From Pseudoduganella violaceinigra DSM 15887 (GTDB taxonomy: Bacteria > Pseudomonadota > Gammaproteobacteria > Burkholderiales > Burkholderiaceae_D): DNA of 64,000 nt. The notes under the pieces are model-generated. The model ran no database searches. It worked only from the letters and a program-made list of their open reading frames with translations, and had not been told where the DNA came from. The position numbers and the translations under genes were made by a program. Location of the stretch: assembly GCF_000425385.1 (NCBI RefSeq), contig NZ_KE384357.1, positions 394,579 to 458,578 on the forward strand, in the 5' to 3' direction. Shown here piece after piece: positions 25,581 through 33,566 of the stretch (the first letter of the stretch is position 1; every line of letters starts with the position of its first letter).

Positions 25581-27779
25581 TCACACCCGTTTAAAAGCCA
25601 TCAGGACGTTCGCGGACGGATCGCCATCCTGCACGATGCGCTCGCCCGTATGTTCGAAACCGGCCGCTTCCACGCGCTGGATCCATTCGTCCACCGACGC
25701 GAAGAAGCGCAGTTCCGCGGCATTGTTTGCCCACGGCTCGCCCAGTCCGGCATTGAACACGCAATGCGCCAGACCGACGAAATCGTCCATGGCGCGGTCT
25801 TTCACGTCATGATCGCGCACCACGAAGTAGCCGCCCGGGCGGACGATACTGGCCACCGATGCCAGGAACGGCTCCAGCTTGTGCGGCGCCATATGGTGCA
25901 GGCCGACAAAGCAGCTCACCAGGTCCGCGCTTTGCGCCGGCAGGTCGATCGGGGCGTAATCTTTCATCTGCACGAAATCGCCCGCCTGCAGCAGGCCGCC
26001 GCGTTCCACGATATCGACCGCCGAATAGCCGGGCGCCTTGTCGTGCACCAGGGTGACCTTGCCGCTCAACTTCAGGTGCTTGCGCAGCGCCTTGACGTAG
26101 CGGCCGGTGGTGCCGATTTCCACGTAGTCCTTGAGCGGCTGGTTGCCCAGCAGGCGCTTGGCCTGCTGGCCCATCTCTTCCTTCTGCACCACCAGCGACG
26201 GCAGCGCATAGCGCAGCAGCGACAGCGCCGGCGTAATGCCCGGCAGACCGGCCTGCACCGCGCGGTAGATGGTTTCCTCGTCGTGGTTTTCGCTGGTCGC
26301 CTTGCGGATCAGGGTATGGAAACGGTCTTCCGGGAACAGGTTGAAGATATTCTGCAGGAAGGCATAGAACTTGTCCGACTCGCGCTCGCTGCCGTACACG
26401 GAATGGAACAGCGAGCGGCGCGCCCCCTCCCCGGCGGCATTGGCGGCCAGCGTCGGCGCATAGTATTTATCCCACAGTGCGCCGCGCAGACGGTATTCCG
26501 GGTCGAGCGCGCGCTTCAACGCAAACAGTTCGTGCGCGCGCGGATAGGCGCGGTGGAATTGCTCCGGCGTGCCATGCAACTGGTACGGCAGGTAGTAGGT
26601 GCCGCCGCATTCGAGCACGGCGTCGATCAGTTCGCGGGTCCAGACGCCGACCCGTGCGCGCGCATTGTCGCGTGTGCGCTGCTTGTGATACAGCACGAAG
26701 GCGAACGTTTCGCCGCGCGCCCACGCCAGCAGCGTACCGGGATCGGACAGCGCATGGCGGATCGAGATATTGATCGTGTTGACCTTGTGCTTGTTCAGGA
26801 TGGCCGCCATCTTCGGCACGAACTCGCGCATGCGCTCGCAGGGCACGAAATACTCCTGCAGCACATAGGTGCGCTCCCTGCGCCCCAGCGGTTCGAGCTC
26901 CGCCGTGTCGTAGCCCGCTTCGTAATTGCGCCAGTGCACCTTCTTGCGCCAGTACAGCAGCGGGTCGAGCAGATATTGGCGGCGCAATTTGCCGAACGGC
27001 GATTCCGACACGGACCACAGGAAATACAGCTCGGCCAGATAGCTGCGGTTCAAGGGCTGCAGGCGCGGCGTATCGGCCGGCAGGTCGGTCTCGGTCCAGG
27101 TCACCGCGCGCGCCCGGGTGTAATGGGGCGGATACAGGTCGGCGTTATGGAAGGTGATCTCCTTGCGGCCACGCACATTGACGTCGAACCAGGCCGGATA
27201 ATCGCTGGTCGCAACTGACGCGCTGCCGCGCTGCACGCGCGTGTTCGGCACCAGCTCCAGCTCCGCTTCGGCGATGATGCCAATGGCGCCGTAGCCGCCG
27301 ATGGCCGCGTAAAACAGTTCGCTGTTCTGTTGCGGACTGGCCTCGCGCACCTCGCCGCTGGCCAGCACCAGCGTGATCGAACGCACGGACAGCACCACCG
27401 GGCCCAGACCCATATAGCGTCCATGCGCGTTGACCGACAGCGTGCCGCCGACCGTGAAATTGGCGTAGGTTTGCATGATCTTCACCGACAACCCATGCGG
27501 GTCGATGAAGCGCTGGATATCGCACCAGCGGATGCCGGTCTGGACGCGGATCAGGCGCTGGTCCGGCGAGAAATCGAGCACGCGGTTCATGCCGCGCAGG
27601 TCCAGGTGCAGGCTGCCCGGGCTGGCCGTGTGGCCGCCCATGCTGAAATGGCCGCCGCCGATCGAAATCGGCAGCGTGGTCTTGCGCAAGGCGTCCTGCA
27701 AGTCCGCCGTCGTGGCCGGCGTGGCCACGGCGTAGACATTGATCGGGTTGAGCTGGGTGACGTCGTTTACGGTTGGCAT
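25581..27779 (-). CDS. FAD-linked oxidase fused to a SAM methyltransferase
   Basis: A 732-residue two-enzyme protein. Residues ~15-185 are an FAD-binding PCMH domain of the VAO type (ISIGGGHFSMGGH, then FTVGGTLSVNAHGRYMGLGP and GYGAIGIIAEAELEL), followed to ~480 by a substrate domain like that of DHCR24/aldonolactone-type oxidases ending in YRLRGALWDKYY. Residues ~525-732 form a class I SAM methyltransferase: EIGTTGRYVKAL for motif I, SADLVSCFVGLHHM for motif IV, IVRPGGYFVVRDHD for the post-motif strand. Neither half has a known substrate. No frameshift is needed: the frame is continuous. It is preceded 4 bp by a DUF805 gene. Confidence 0.82.
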   Translation of the reverse strand: MPTVNDVTQLNPINVYAVATPATTADLQDALRKTTLPISIGGGHFSMGGHTASPGSLHLDLRGMNRVLDFSPDQRLIRVQTGIRWCDIQRFIDPHGLSVKIMQTYANFTVGGTLSVNAHGRYMGLGPVVLSVRSITLVLASGEVREASPQQNSELFYAAIGGYGAIGIIAEAELELVPNTRVQRGSASVATSDYPAWFDVNVRGRKEITFHNADLYPPHYTRARAVTWTETDLPADTPRLQPLNRSYLAELYFLWSVSESPFGKLRRQYLLDPLLYWRKKVHWRNYEAGYDTAELEPLGRRERTYVLQEYFVPCERMREFVPKMAAILNKHKVNTINISIRHALSDPGTLLAWARGETFAFVLYHKQRTRDNARARVGVWTRELIDAVLECGGTYYLPYQLHGTPEQFHRAYPRAHELFALKRALDPEYRLRGALWDKYYAPTLAANAAGEGARRSLFHSVYGSERESDKFYAFLQNIFNLFPEDRFHTLIRKATSENHDEETIYRAVQAGLPGITPALSLLRYALPSLVVQKEEMGQQAKRLLGNQPLKDYVEIGTTGRYVKALRKHLKLSGKVTLVHDKAPGYSAVDIVERGGLLQAGDFVQMKDYAPIDLPAQSADLVSCFVGLHHMAPHKLEPFLASVASIVRPGGYFVVRDHDVKDRAMDDFVGLAHCVFNAGLGEPWANNAAELRFFASVDEWIQRVEAAGFEHTGERIVQDGDPSANVLMAFKRV

Positions 27780-27783
27780 AGTC

Positions 27784-28146
27784 TTACTTCGCGATGTTCA
27801 CTTGCAGGTAATCGTGGCGCGACAGCGGGTCGTCGCCGTAGCGGTTTTTGCCTTCGCCGCCGCGGCGGCCCAGCAGCAGCAAGACCCAGAGCGGGCCCAG
27901 GACGGGGATCAGCAGCAGGAGCAGGCTGGGGCCGGAGCGGCCGATATCGTGCAGGCGCTGGATCGAGACGGCCAGCGCGCCCCAGGTGAACGCCAGCGCG
28001 AACACGGCGGCGCCGGGGTCGCCCAGCATCTCATAGGCGAGCATGCCGAAGGCCAGGCATACCAGGCCCAGGGCAATGACGCGGGACAGCCAAGTGCGGC
28101 GATTGATGCGCCCCTGGCTTAGGAAAAATTTTGCGAGCAATTCCAT
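27784..28146 (-). CDS. DUF805 inner-membrane protein
   Basis: A 120-residue DUF805 protein: GRINRRTWLSRV start, three to four membrane helices (VIALGLVCLAFGMLAYEML, AVFALAFTWGALAV, LLLLLIPVLGPLWVLLLL), and the conserved SIQRLHDIGRSG and final GRRGGEGKNRYGDDP. The start at 28146 fits GGAAG 5-9 nt upstream. Function is unknown across the family. It sits 4 bp before the fusion gene and so is the first gene of the four-gene operon. Confidence 0.88.
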   Translation of the reverse strand: MELLAKFFLSQGRINRRTWLSRVIALGLVCLAFGMLAYEMLGDPGAAVFALAFTWGALAVSIQRLHDIGRSGPSLLLLLIPVLGPLWVLLLLGRRGGEGKNRYGDDPLSRHDYLQVNIAK

Positions 28147-28223
28147 TTCAGCTTCCACTTAGGACGGGCGGGGGCCCGGAACCGGCTAGCTTAGCAAATC
28201 TGGAATTTGTTTCCCAGCGGAAT

Positions 28224-29024
28224 TTATAACGGAACACCAATAATTACGCTGGACGCCTTGAACAAGGCCGTCGCTTCGATGCCCACTTCCAGCTCCATGG
28301 ACCGCTCGCTGTCGCGCGTGACGGTGGCGGCGATGGTGGCCCCGCCCGGCAAGGCCAGCGTCACGTCGGAATTCACGGCGCCATGCTGCACGCGGCATAG
28401 CGTGCCGCGCAGCTGGTTGCGCGCCGACAGTTTGCCGCTTGCGCCGACCGCCAGGATGATGGACGAGGACGGCACCAGGGCAAAGGCTTCGCCGCCTTCG
28501 CGCAAGCCGAGACTGAGTGTGCTCTCGTGTGTGATGATTGCAACAATCTCCTGCCCGCCGACGATGCGCAGCACGATTTCGTCGTTGACGGCGCCAGGCT
28601 TGATGGCCGACACGGTGCCGGAAAACTGGTTGCGTGCACTGGTTTTCATTTTCATTGATTGCAACAGGAGGTAATCATCTGCCAATCCTTGCGACTGGCG
28701 GCTCAAATGCTGCATGAACACGCCGTGCTCATATTCGATGCGGCGGAAATTCGCCACCAGTTGCGCGCCGCGTTCGGTCAGGCGCGTGCCGCCGCCGCCC
28801 TTGCCGCCCGCCGAACGCTCCAGCAGCGCTTCGCCGGCCAGATTGTTCATCGCGTCGATGGCATCCCAGGCGGCCTTGTAACTCATGCCGATCGCCTTGG
28901 CGCCCTGCGTGATCGAACCGTGCTCGCCGATGCTGGCCAGCAGTTCGACGCGCTGGTGGCCGCCGAAATTCTCGCCGTCCAGCGTGATCCAGACTTCCCC
29001 TTGCAGCGCCACTTGCTTAGCCAT
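28224..29024 (-). CDS. modE: Molybdate-responsive regulator ModE
   Basis: A 266-residue full-length ModE: an N-terminal winged helix (HGSITQGAKAIGMSYKAAWDAIDAMNN, with the family's GGKGGGGTRLTERGAQLV segment) and two Mop/TOBE molybdate-binding domains (SARNQFSGTVSAIKPGAVND and SARNQLRGTLCRVQHGAVNS). With molybdate bound, the dimer represses mod genes and activates molybdoenzyme genes. Its start overlaps the modC end by 8 bp, so it is the last gene of modABC-modE. A candidate ModE site lies upstream of modA at 31138. Confidence 0.95.
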   Translation of the reverse strand: MAKQVALQGEVWITLDGENFGGHQRVELLASIGEHGSITQGAKAIGMSYKAAWDAIDAMNNLAGEALLERSAGGKGGGGTRLTERGAQLVANFRRIEYEHGVFMQHLSRQSQGLADDYLLLQSMKMKTSARNQFSGTVSAIKPGAVNDEIVLRIVGGQEIVAIITHESTLSLGLREGGEAFALVPSSSIILAVGASGKLSARNQLRGTLCRVQHGAVNSDVTLALPGGATIAATVTRDSERSMELEVGIEATALFKASSVIIGVPL

Positions 29025-29697
29025 TCCTGCCCTCCCCGGCCACACGGCCGCCAGCCATCGTCAATACGTGGCCGCCGAATGTGGCGGCATCGTCCGGATC
29101 GTGCGTGATCATCAGCATCGGTATATCCAGGCGGCGCTGCAGCGCATCCAGTTCGGCGCGCATGCGCACGCGCAGCGCGGGATCCAGCGCCGCGAACGGT
29201 TCGTCCAGCAGCAGCGCCGCAGGTTCCGCCACCAGTGCGCGCGCCAGCGCCACGCGCTGCCGCTGGCCGCCCGACAGCTCCAGCGGCCGCTGATGCGCCA
29301 CCTCGCCCAGGCCGAACGCGTCCAGCCAGTAGCGCACGGCTTCCGCTTCGCCGCTCGGCGCCGGGTTGAACCAGCCGCGCTGCAGGCCGAAGCCGATATT
29401 CTGCCGCACATTCAGGTGCGGGAACAAAGCGTAATCCTGGAACAGGTAGCCGACGCGCCGCTTGCGGGCCGGCACATCGATACCCGCGCTGCTGTCGAAC
29501 AGCTTGCGTCCATCGAGCTCGATCACGCCGCCGTCCGGCCGCGACAGCCCGGCAATCGCCTTCAGCATCTGGCTTTTGCCGGCGCCCGACGCGCCATAGA
29601 TCACCACGCGCTTGCTGGCCGATTCGAATTGCGCATCGAGCTGGAAGCTGCGCGGCCCGGCGCGCAAGGCCTTGCGGATATCGACGCGTATGGTCAT
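29017..29697 (-). CDS. modC: Molybdate ABC transporter ATP-binding protein
   Basis: A 226-residue ABC ATPase: Walker A YGASGAGKSQ, Q-loop YLFQDYALFPHLNV, signature LSGGQRQRVALARAL, Walker B ALLLDEPFAALDP, H-loop MITHDPDD. It energises molybdate import with ModB. It is shorter than E. coli ModC (~350) because the C-terminal TOBE/Mop domain is missing; the paired Mop domains are found in ModE instead. It overlaps modB by 4 bp (ATGA). Confidence 0.93.
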   Translation of the reverse strand: MTIRVDIRKALRAGPRSFQLDAQFESASKRVVIYGASGAGKSQMLKAIAGLSRPDGGVIELDGRKLFDSSAGIDVPARKRRVGYLFQDYALFPHLNVRQNIGFGLQRGWFNPAPSGEAEAVRYWLDAFGLGEVAHQRPLELSGGQRQRVALARALVAEPAALLLDEPFAALDPALRVRMRAELDALQRRLDIPMLMITHDPDDAATFGGHVLTMAGGRVAGEGRNG

Positions 29698-30368
29698 GCC
29701 GCCCCCTGCGCGCGGTTGGGCGTTAAGCGGTTGGCCGCCACCAGCACCACGATGCAGGTCAGCGAGGTCACCAGCACCAGCAGGTTCGCCGTGTCGTCCT
29801 GGCCCGCCTGCACCGCCTCGTAGACGGCAATCGACAGCGTCTGGGTCTTGCCTGGAATGCTGCCAGCCACCATCAGCGTGGCGCCGAATTCGCCCATGGA
29901 ACGGGCAAAGGCCAGCAGCGTCCCGGCCAGCACGCCGCGCCAGGCCAGCGGCAGGCTGACGCGCAGGAACACCGCAAGCGGCGGCACGCCCAGCACCTGC
30001 GCCGCCTGCTCCAGCTGCACGTCGACCGCTTCGAAGGCCGAGCGCGCGCCCTTCAGCACCAGCGGGAACGCCACCACGGCGGCCGCGATCACCGCGCCCT
30101 GCCAGGTGAAAATCAGGTTGATGCCGAAGGCCTGCTGCAGCCAGTGCCCGACAGGTCCGTTACGGCCGATCAGCACCAGCAGGTAATAACCGAGCACCGT
30201 CGGCGGCATCACCATCGGCAGCGTCAGCAAGGCATCCAGCACATCGCGGCCGGGGAAGCGCCCCCGCGCCAGCAGGTAGCCAAAACCGACGCCCAGCAGC
30301 AAGTCGATCGCCGTGGCCCACAGCGCCACTTTCAGCGAGAGCCCAAGGGCGATCAAGGCGGCGTCCAT
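29694..30368 (-). CDS. modB: Molybdate ABC transporter permease
   Basis: A 224-residue inner-membrane permease starting MDAALIALGLSLKVALWATA, with five to six transmembrane helices. The EAA loop that docks ModC is EQAAQVLGVPPLAVFLRVSLPLA, ending at ARSMGEFGATLMVAG, the ModB signature. The ATG at 30368 is 16 bp after the modA stop. Length matches the family. No unusual features. Confidence 0.95.
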   Translation of the reverse strand: MDAALIALGLSLKVALWATAIDLLLGVGFGYLLARGRFPGRDVLDALLTLPMVMPPTVLGYYLLVLIGRNGPVGHWLQQAFGINLIFTWQGAVIAAAVVAFPLVLKGARSAFEAVDVQLEQAAQVLGVPPLAVFLRVSLPLAWRGVLAGTLLAFARSMGEFGATLMVAGSIPGKTQTLSIAVYEAVQAGQDDTANLLVLVTSLTCIVVLVAANRLTPNRAQGAA

Positions 30369-30384
30369 GCGCAAACTGCTCCGC

Positions 30385-31119
30385 TTACGGCTTGCCGAAA
30401 CCGTGCCGCGCCAGGATGGCCTGGCCGCTTGCCGACAGGATGAATTGCACGAAGCCGCGCGCGCCAGCCGCATTCGGCGCATCCTTGATCACGGCCAGCG
30501 GGTAGGTGATCGGCGCGGCGGTCGGCACCGCCAGTACGGAGCGGACTTTGTCCACCTGCGCCGCAACATCGGTCTGGTAAACAAACCCCGCATCCACTTC
30601 GCCGCGGGCGATGTAATCCAGGGCCTGGCGCACATTGGCGGCAAAGACGAACTTGGGCTCCAGCGCCAGCCAATGGCCCGACTTCTCCAGCGCGCCCCTG
30701 GTATAGCGGCCCACCGGCACGCTTGCCGGGTTACCGGTCGTCAGGCGCTTCACGCCCGGCTGGACCAGGTCGGCCAAGGCGATCGGGTTCAAGCTGCTGT
30801 TCGAGGGCACCGCCAGCACCAGCCGGTTGCTGGCGAAATCGCGGCGGCTGCCGGGCGCCACGTGCGGCTGCGCCTTGTCCATGGCGTCCTGGTCGGCCGA
30901 GGCGAAGACATCGACCGGCGCGCCCTTGGCAATCTGCGCCACCAGCGCGTCGGAGGCGCCAAAATTGAGCAATACTTTGTCGCCGGGATGGCCGGCCTCG
31001 TAGGCAGCGGCTGCCTCACGGAAAGCGTTGTTAAGACTGGCGGCGGCGGATACAGTGATATCGGCAGCGGAGGCGGCGCCGGCGGCGCACAGCAGCAGGA
31101 CCGCAGTGATACGTTTCAT
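30385..31119 (-). CDS. modA: Molybdate-binding periplasmic protein
   Basis: A 244-residue substrate-binding protein: signal peptide (RITAVLLLCAAGAASA), then the ModA fold with SAAASLNNAF (Ser ligands of the oxyanion), FGASDALVAQI and AFVYQTDV-like GFVYQTDVAAQ. It captures molybdate or tungstate for ModBC. The start at 31119 is preferred because AAGGA is 6-7 nt upstream; the Met at 31125 is an alternative. First gene of the operon, with a palindrome and -10 box just upstream. Confidence 0.94.
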   Translation of the reverse strand: MKRITAVLLLCAAGAASAADITVSAAASLNNAFREAAAAYEAGHPGDKVLLNFGASDALVAQIAKGAPVDVFASADQDAMDKAQPHVAPGSRRDFASNRLVLAVPSNSSLNPIALADLVQPGVKRLTTGNPASVPVGRYTRGALEKSGHWLALEPKFVFAANVRQALDYIARGEVDAGFVYQTDVAAQVDKVRSVLAVPTAAPITYPLAVIKDAPNAAGARGFVQFILSASGQAILARHGFGKP

Positions 31120-31137
31120 CAGCATTCCTTTCCAAAA

Positions 31138-31163
31138 GCGCAATATACATGATTATACAGCGC
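31138..31163. promoter_or_regulatory. Probable ModE operator over the modA promoter
   Basis: An imperfect palindrome GCGC-N2-TATA-N6-TATA-N2-GCGC (26 bp) starts 19 bp upstream of modA. Its minus strand contains TATAAT (31152-31157), the likely modA -10. ModE boxes in other proteobacteria have two TATA-rich half sites of similar spacing. Assignment is by position and pattern. Confidence 0.55.
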
Positions 31164-31235
31164 AAAGTTTTCTGGAACGTTTTATAATTTCAGTAAATCC
31201 TGAAAATTCAAGAACTCAAGGAAGTAGATCAAGAA

Positions 31236-31820
31236 ATGGTAAACCTGAGCCCGCTCGCACAAAAATTCATCCTCCACTTCGGCGAAATGGGCAGCCGCTG
31301 GGGGATCAACCGCACCGTCGGGCAAATCTATGCCCTGCTCTATGTCAGCAGCCGGCCGCTGAATGCCGACGAAATCGCCGAACACCTGGAGTTCTCGCGC
31401 TCCAACGTTTCCATGGGCCTGAAGGAGCTGCAATCCTGGCGCCTGGTCAAGCTGCTGCACCAGCCGAACGACCGCCGCGAGTACTTCGAACCGCCGAAAG
31501 ACGTCTGGGACATCTTCAAGGCCCTGCTGGAAGAGCGCCGCCGCCGCGAAGTCGAACCGACCTTGTCGATGCTGCGCGACGCCATGCTGGAATCGGCCGC
31601 CACCGCCGACGACCGCTACGCCCAGGAGCGCATGCGCGAAATGTATGAGCTGATCGAGCTGTCCAGCGCCTGGTTCGACGATGTGCAGCGCCTCTCGCCC
31701 GACACCCTGGCGTCGCTCATGAAGATGGGCTCCACCGTCAAGAAGCTGCTCGATGTGGGCGACGCCGTGCGCGGCAAATTCCGCTCCAGCCGCAACGCCA
31801 CCGAAGAGGAAAACAGATGA
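31236..31820 (+). CDS. GbsR/MarR-type transcriptional regulator
   Basis: A 194-residue winged-helix regulator of the GbsR branch of MarR proteins: GEMGSRWGINRTVGQIYALLYVS, then NADEIAEHLEFSRSNVSMGLKELQSWRLV as the HTH and a C-terminal helical dimerisation region. It is the first gene of the cytochrome bd operon and overlaps cydP by 4 bp, so it probably controls this operon, sensing a small ligand or redox state. The start ATG follows AAGGAAG. Confidence 0.88.
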   Translation: MVNLSPLAQKFILHFGEMGSRWGINRTVGQIYALLYVSSRPLNADEIAEHLEFSRSNVSMGLKELQSWRLVKLLHQPNDRREYFEPPKDVWDIFKALLEERRRREVEPTLSMLRDAMLESAATADDRYAQERMREMYELIELSSAWFDDVQRLSPDTLASLMKMGSTVKKLLDVGDAVRGKFRSSRNATEEENR

Positions 31821-32026
31821 AGCGCGCCGGCCGCTTCAGCCTGGGGCGCACGATTGCGCTCGCGCTGGCCCTCAAGGCTGCGCTGCTGTACGGCCTGTGG
31901 TCCGCCTTTTTCTCGCATCCCCAAACCAAAAAGATGCGGCTGCCGGCCGCGCAGGTGGAAAGCCACCTGCTCGCGGCGCCCGCGCCAACCCCAACCGAAA
32001 AGGTGAAAGATGGCACCCGTCGATGA
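31817..32026 (+). CDS. cydP: Putative small cytochrome oxidase subunit CydP
   Basis: A 69-residue protein with one transmembrane helix (TIALALALKAALLYGLWSAFF) followed by SHPQTKKMRLP, the CydP pattern, and a Pro/Ala tail. CydP is an accessory subunit predicted from conserved position before cydA in betaproteobacteria; its role in assembly or stability is not well tested. It begins in an ATGA overlap with the regulator gene and overlaps cydA by 17 bp. Confidence 0.8.
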   Translation: MKRAGRFSLGRTIALALALKAALLYGLWSAFFSHPQTKKMRLPAAQVESHLLAAPAPTPTEKVKDGTRR

Positions 32027-33566
32027 AGTTGTCGCCCTGTCCCGGCTGCAGTTCGGGCTCACGGCGCTGTACCATTTCCTGTTTGTCCCGCTGACGCTCG
32101 GACTGTCCTGGATCCTGGTCATCATGGAGTCGGTGTATGTAATGACCGGCCGCGAAATCTACCGCGACATGACCAAGTTCTGGGGCAAGCTGTTCGGCAT
32201 TAATTTTGCCATGGGCGTCACCACCGGCATTACGCTCGAATTCCAGTTCGGCACCAACTGGGCCTACTACTCGCACTATGTGGGCGACATCTTCGGCACG
32301 CCGCTGGCGATCGAAGGCATGATGGCCTTCTTCCTTGAGTCGACCTTCGTCGGCCTGTTCTTCTTTGGCTGGCAGCGCCTGTCGAAAGTGCAGCACCTGG
32401 GCGTGACCTTCCTGGTGGCGCTGGGCTCCAGCCTGTCGGCGCTGTGGATCCTGATCGCCAACGGCTGGATGAACCACCCGGTCGGCGCCGAGTTCAATGT
32501 CGACACCATGCGCATGGAGCTGACCAGCATCGCGGACGTGATCTTCAACCCGGTCGGCCAGGTCAAGTTCGTGCATACCGTGGCGGCCGGCTACGTCACC
32601 GCCTCCATGTTCGTGCTCGGCATTTCCGCCTTCTACCTGCTCAAGGCGCGCGACGTGCCGTTCGCCCTGCGCTCGTTCGCCGTCGCATCCGGCTTCGGGC
32701 TGGCGTCGGCGCTGTCGGTCATCGTGCTGGGCGACGAATCCGGCTACACGGTGGGTGAAGTCAACAAGGTCAAGCTGGCCGCCATCGAGGCCGAATGGCA
32801 CACGGAACCCGCCCCGGCCGGCATCACCGTCTTTGGCCTGCCGGACGACGAAAAACAGCGTACCGATTACGCTATCAAGATCCCCTACGTCATGGGCCTG
32901 ATCGCCACGCGTTCAATCGACAAGCCGGTTACCGGCATCCAGGAGTTGAAGCAGCAGCACGAAGTCCGTATCCGCAACGGCATGAAGGCCTATGCCGCGC
33001 TGACCCGCATCAAATCCGGAGACAAGTCGCCGGAAGCGTTTGCCGCCTTCAAGGAACTGCAGGACGACCTGGGCTACGGCCTGCTGCTGAAAAAATACAC
33101 GCCGAACGTGATCGACGCCAGCGAAGCACAGATCAGGATGGCGGTGAACGACACCATCCCCAAAGTCGCCCCCCTGTTCTGGGCTTTCCGCGGCATGGTC
33201 GGACTGGGCTTGCTGTTCCTGTTCATCTTTGCCGCATCGTTCTACTTCCTGATCCGCAAGCGCCTGGCGCCGCAGCGCTGGCTGCTCAAGCTGGCCGTGA
33301 TCGCGATCCCCCTGCCATGGATCGCGGCGGAACTGGGCTGGATCGTGGCCGAATACGGGCGCCAGCCGTGGACCATTGCCGGGATCCTGCCGACGCACCT
33401 GTCGGCATCGAGTGTCCCGCCATCGAACCTGTATTTCAGCCTGGCCGGCTTCGCCCTGTTCTATACAGTGCTGCTGGTGATTGAGCTGAAGCTGATGTTC
33501 AAGTTCGCCCGCCTCGGCCCCAGCGCCCTGCATACCGGCAAATACCATTGGGAGCAGCAATCATGA
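32010..33566 (+). CDS. cydA: Cytochrome bd ubiquinol oxidase subunit I
   Basis: A 518-residue membrane subunit carrying haems b558, b595 and d. Seen: the first helix with His (TALYHFLFVPLT), GRQPW before the last helices, and a long Q-loop (about residues 250-380), the long type of E. coli CydA rather than the short cyanide-insensitive type. Haem ligands in helices III-V (HTVAAGYVTAS) are present. The complex oxidises ubiquinol and reduces O2 at low oxygen. It overlaps cydP by 17 bp and cydB by 4 bp (ATGA). Confidence 0.97.
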   Translation: MAPVDEVVALSRLQFGLTALYHFLFVPLTLGLSWILVIMESVYVMTGREIYRDMTKFWGKLFGINFAMGVTTGITLEFQFGTNWAYYSHYVGDIFGTPLAIEGMMAFFLESTFVGLFFFGWQRLSKVQHLGVTFLVALGSSLSALWILIANGWMNHPVGAEFNVDTMRMELTSIADVIFNPVGQVKFVHTVAAGYVTASMFVLGISAFYLLKARDVPFALRSFAVASGFGLASALSVIVLGDESGYTVGEVNKVKLAAIEAEWHTEPAPAGITVFGLPDDEKQRTDYAIKIPYVMGLIATRSIDKPVTGIQELKQQHEVRIRNGMKAYAALTRIKSGDKSPEAFAAFKELQDDLGYGLLLKKYTPNVIDASEAQIRMAVNDTIPKVAPLFWAFRGMVGLGLLFLFIFAASFYFLIRKRLAPQRWLLKLAVIAIPLPWIAAELGWIVAEYGRQPWTIAGILPTHLSASSVPPSNLYFSLAGFALFYTVLLVIELKLMFKFARLGPSALHTGKYHWEQQS

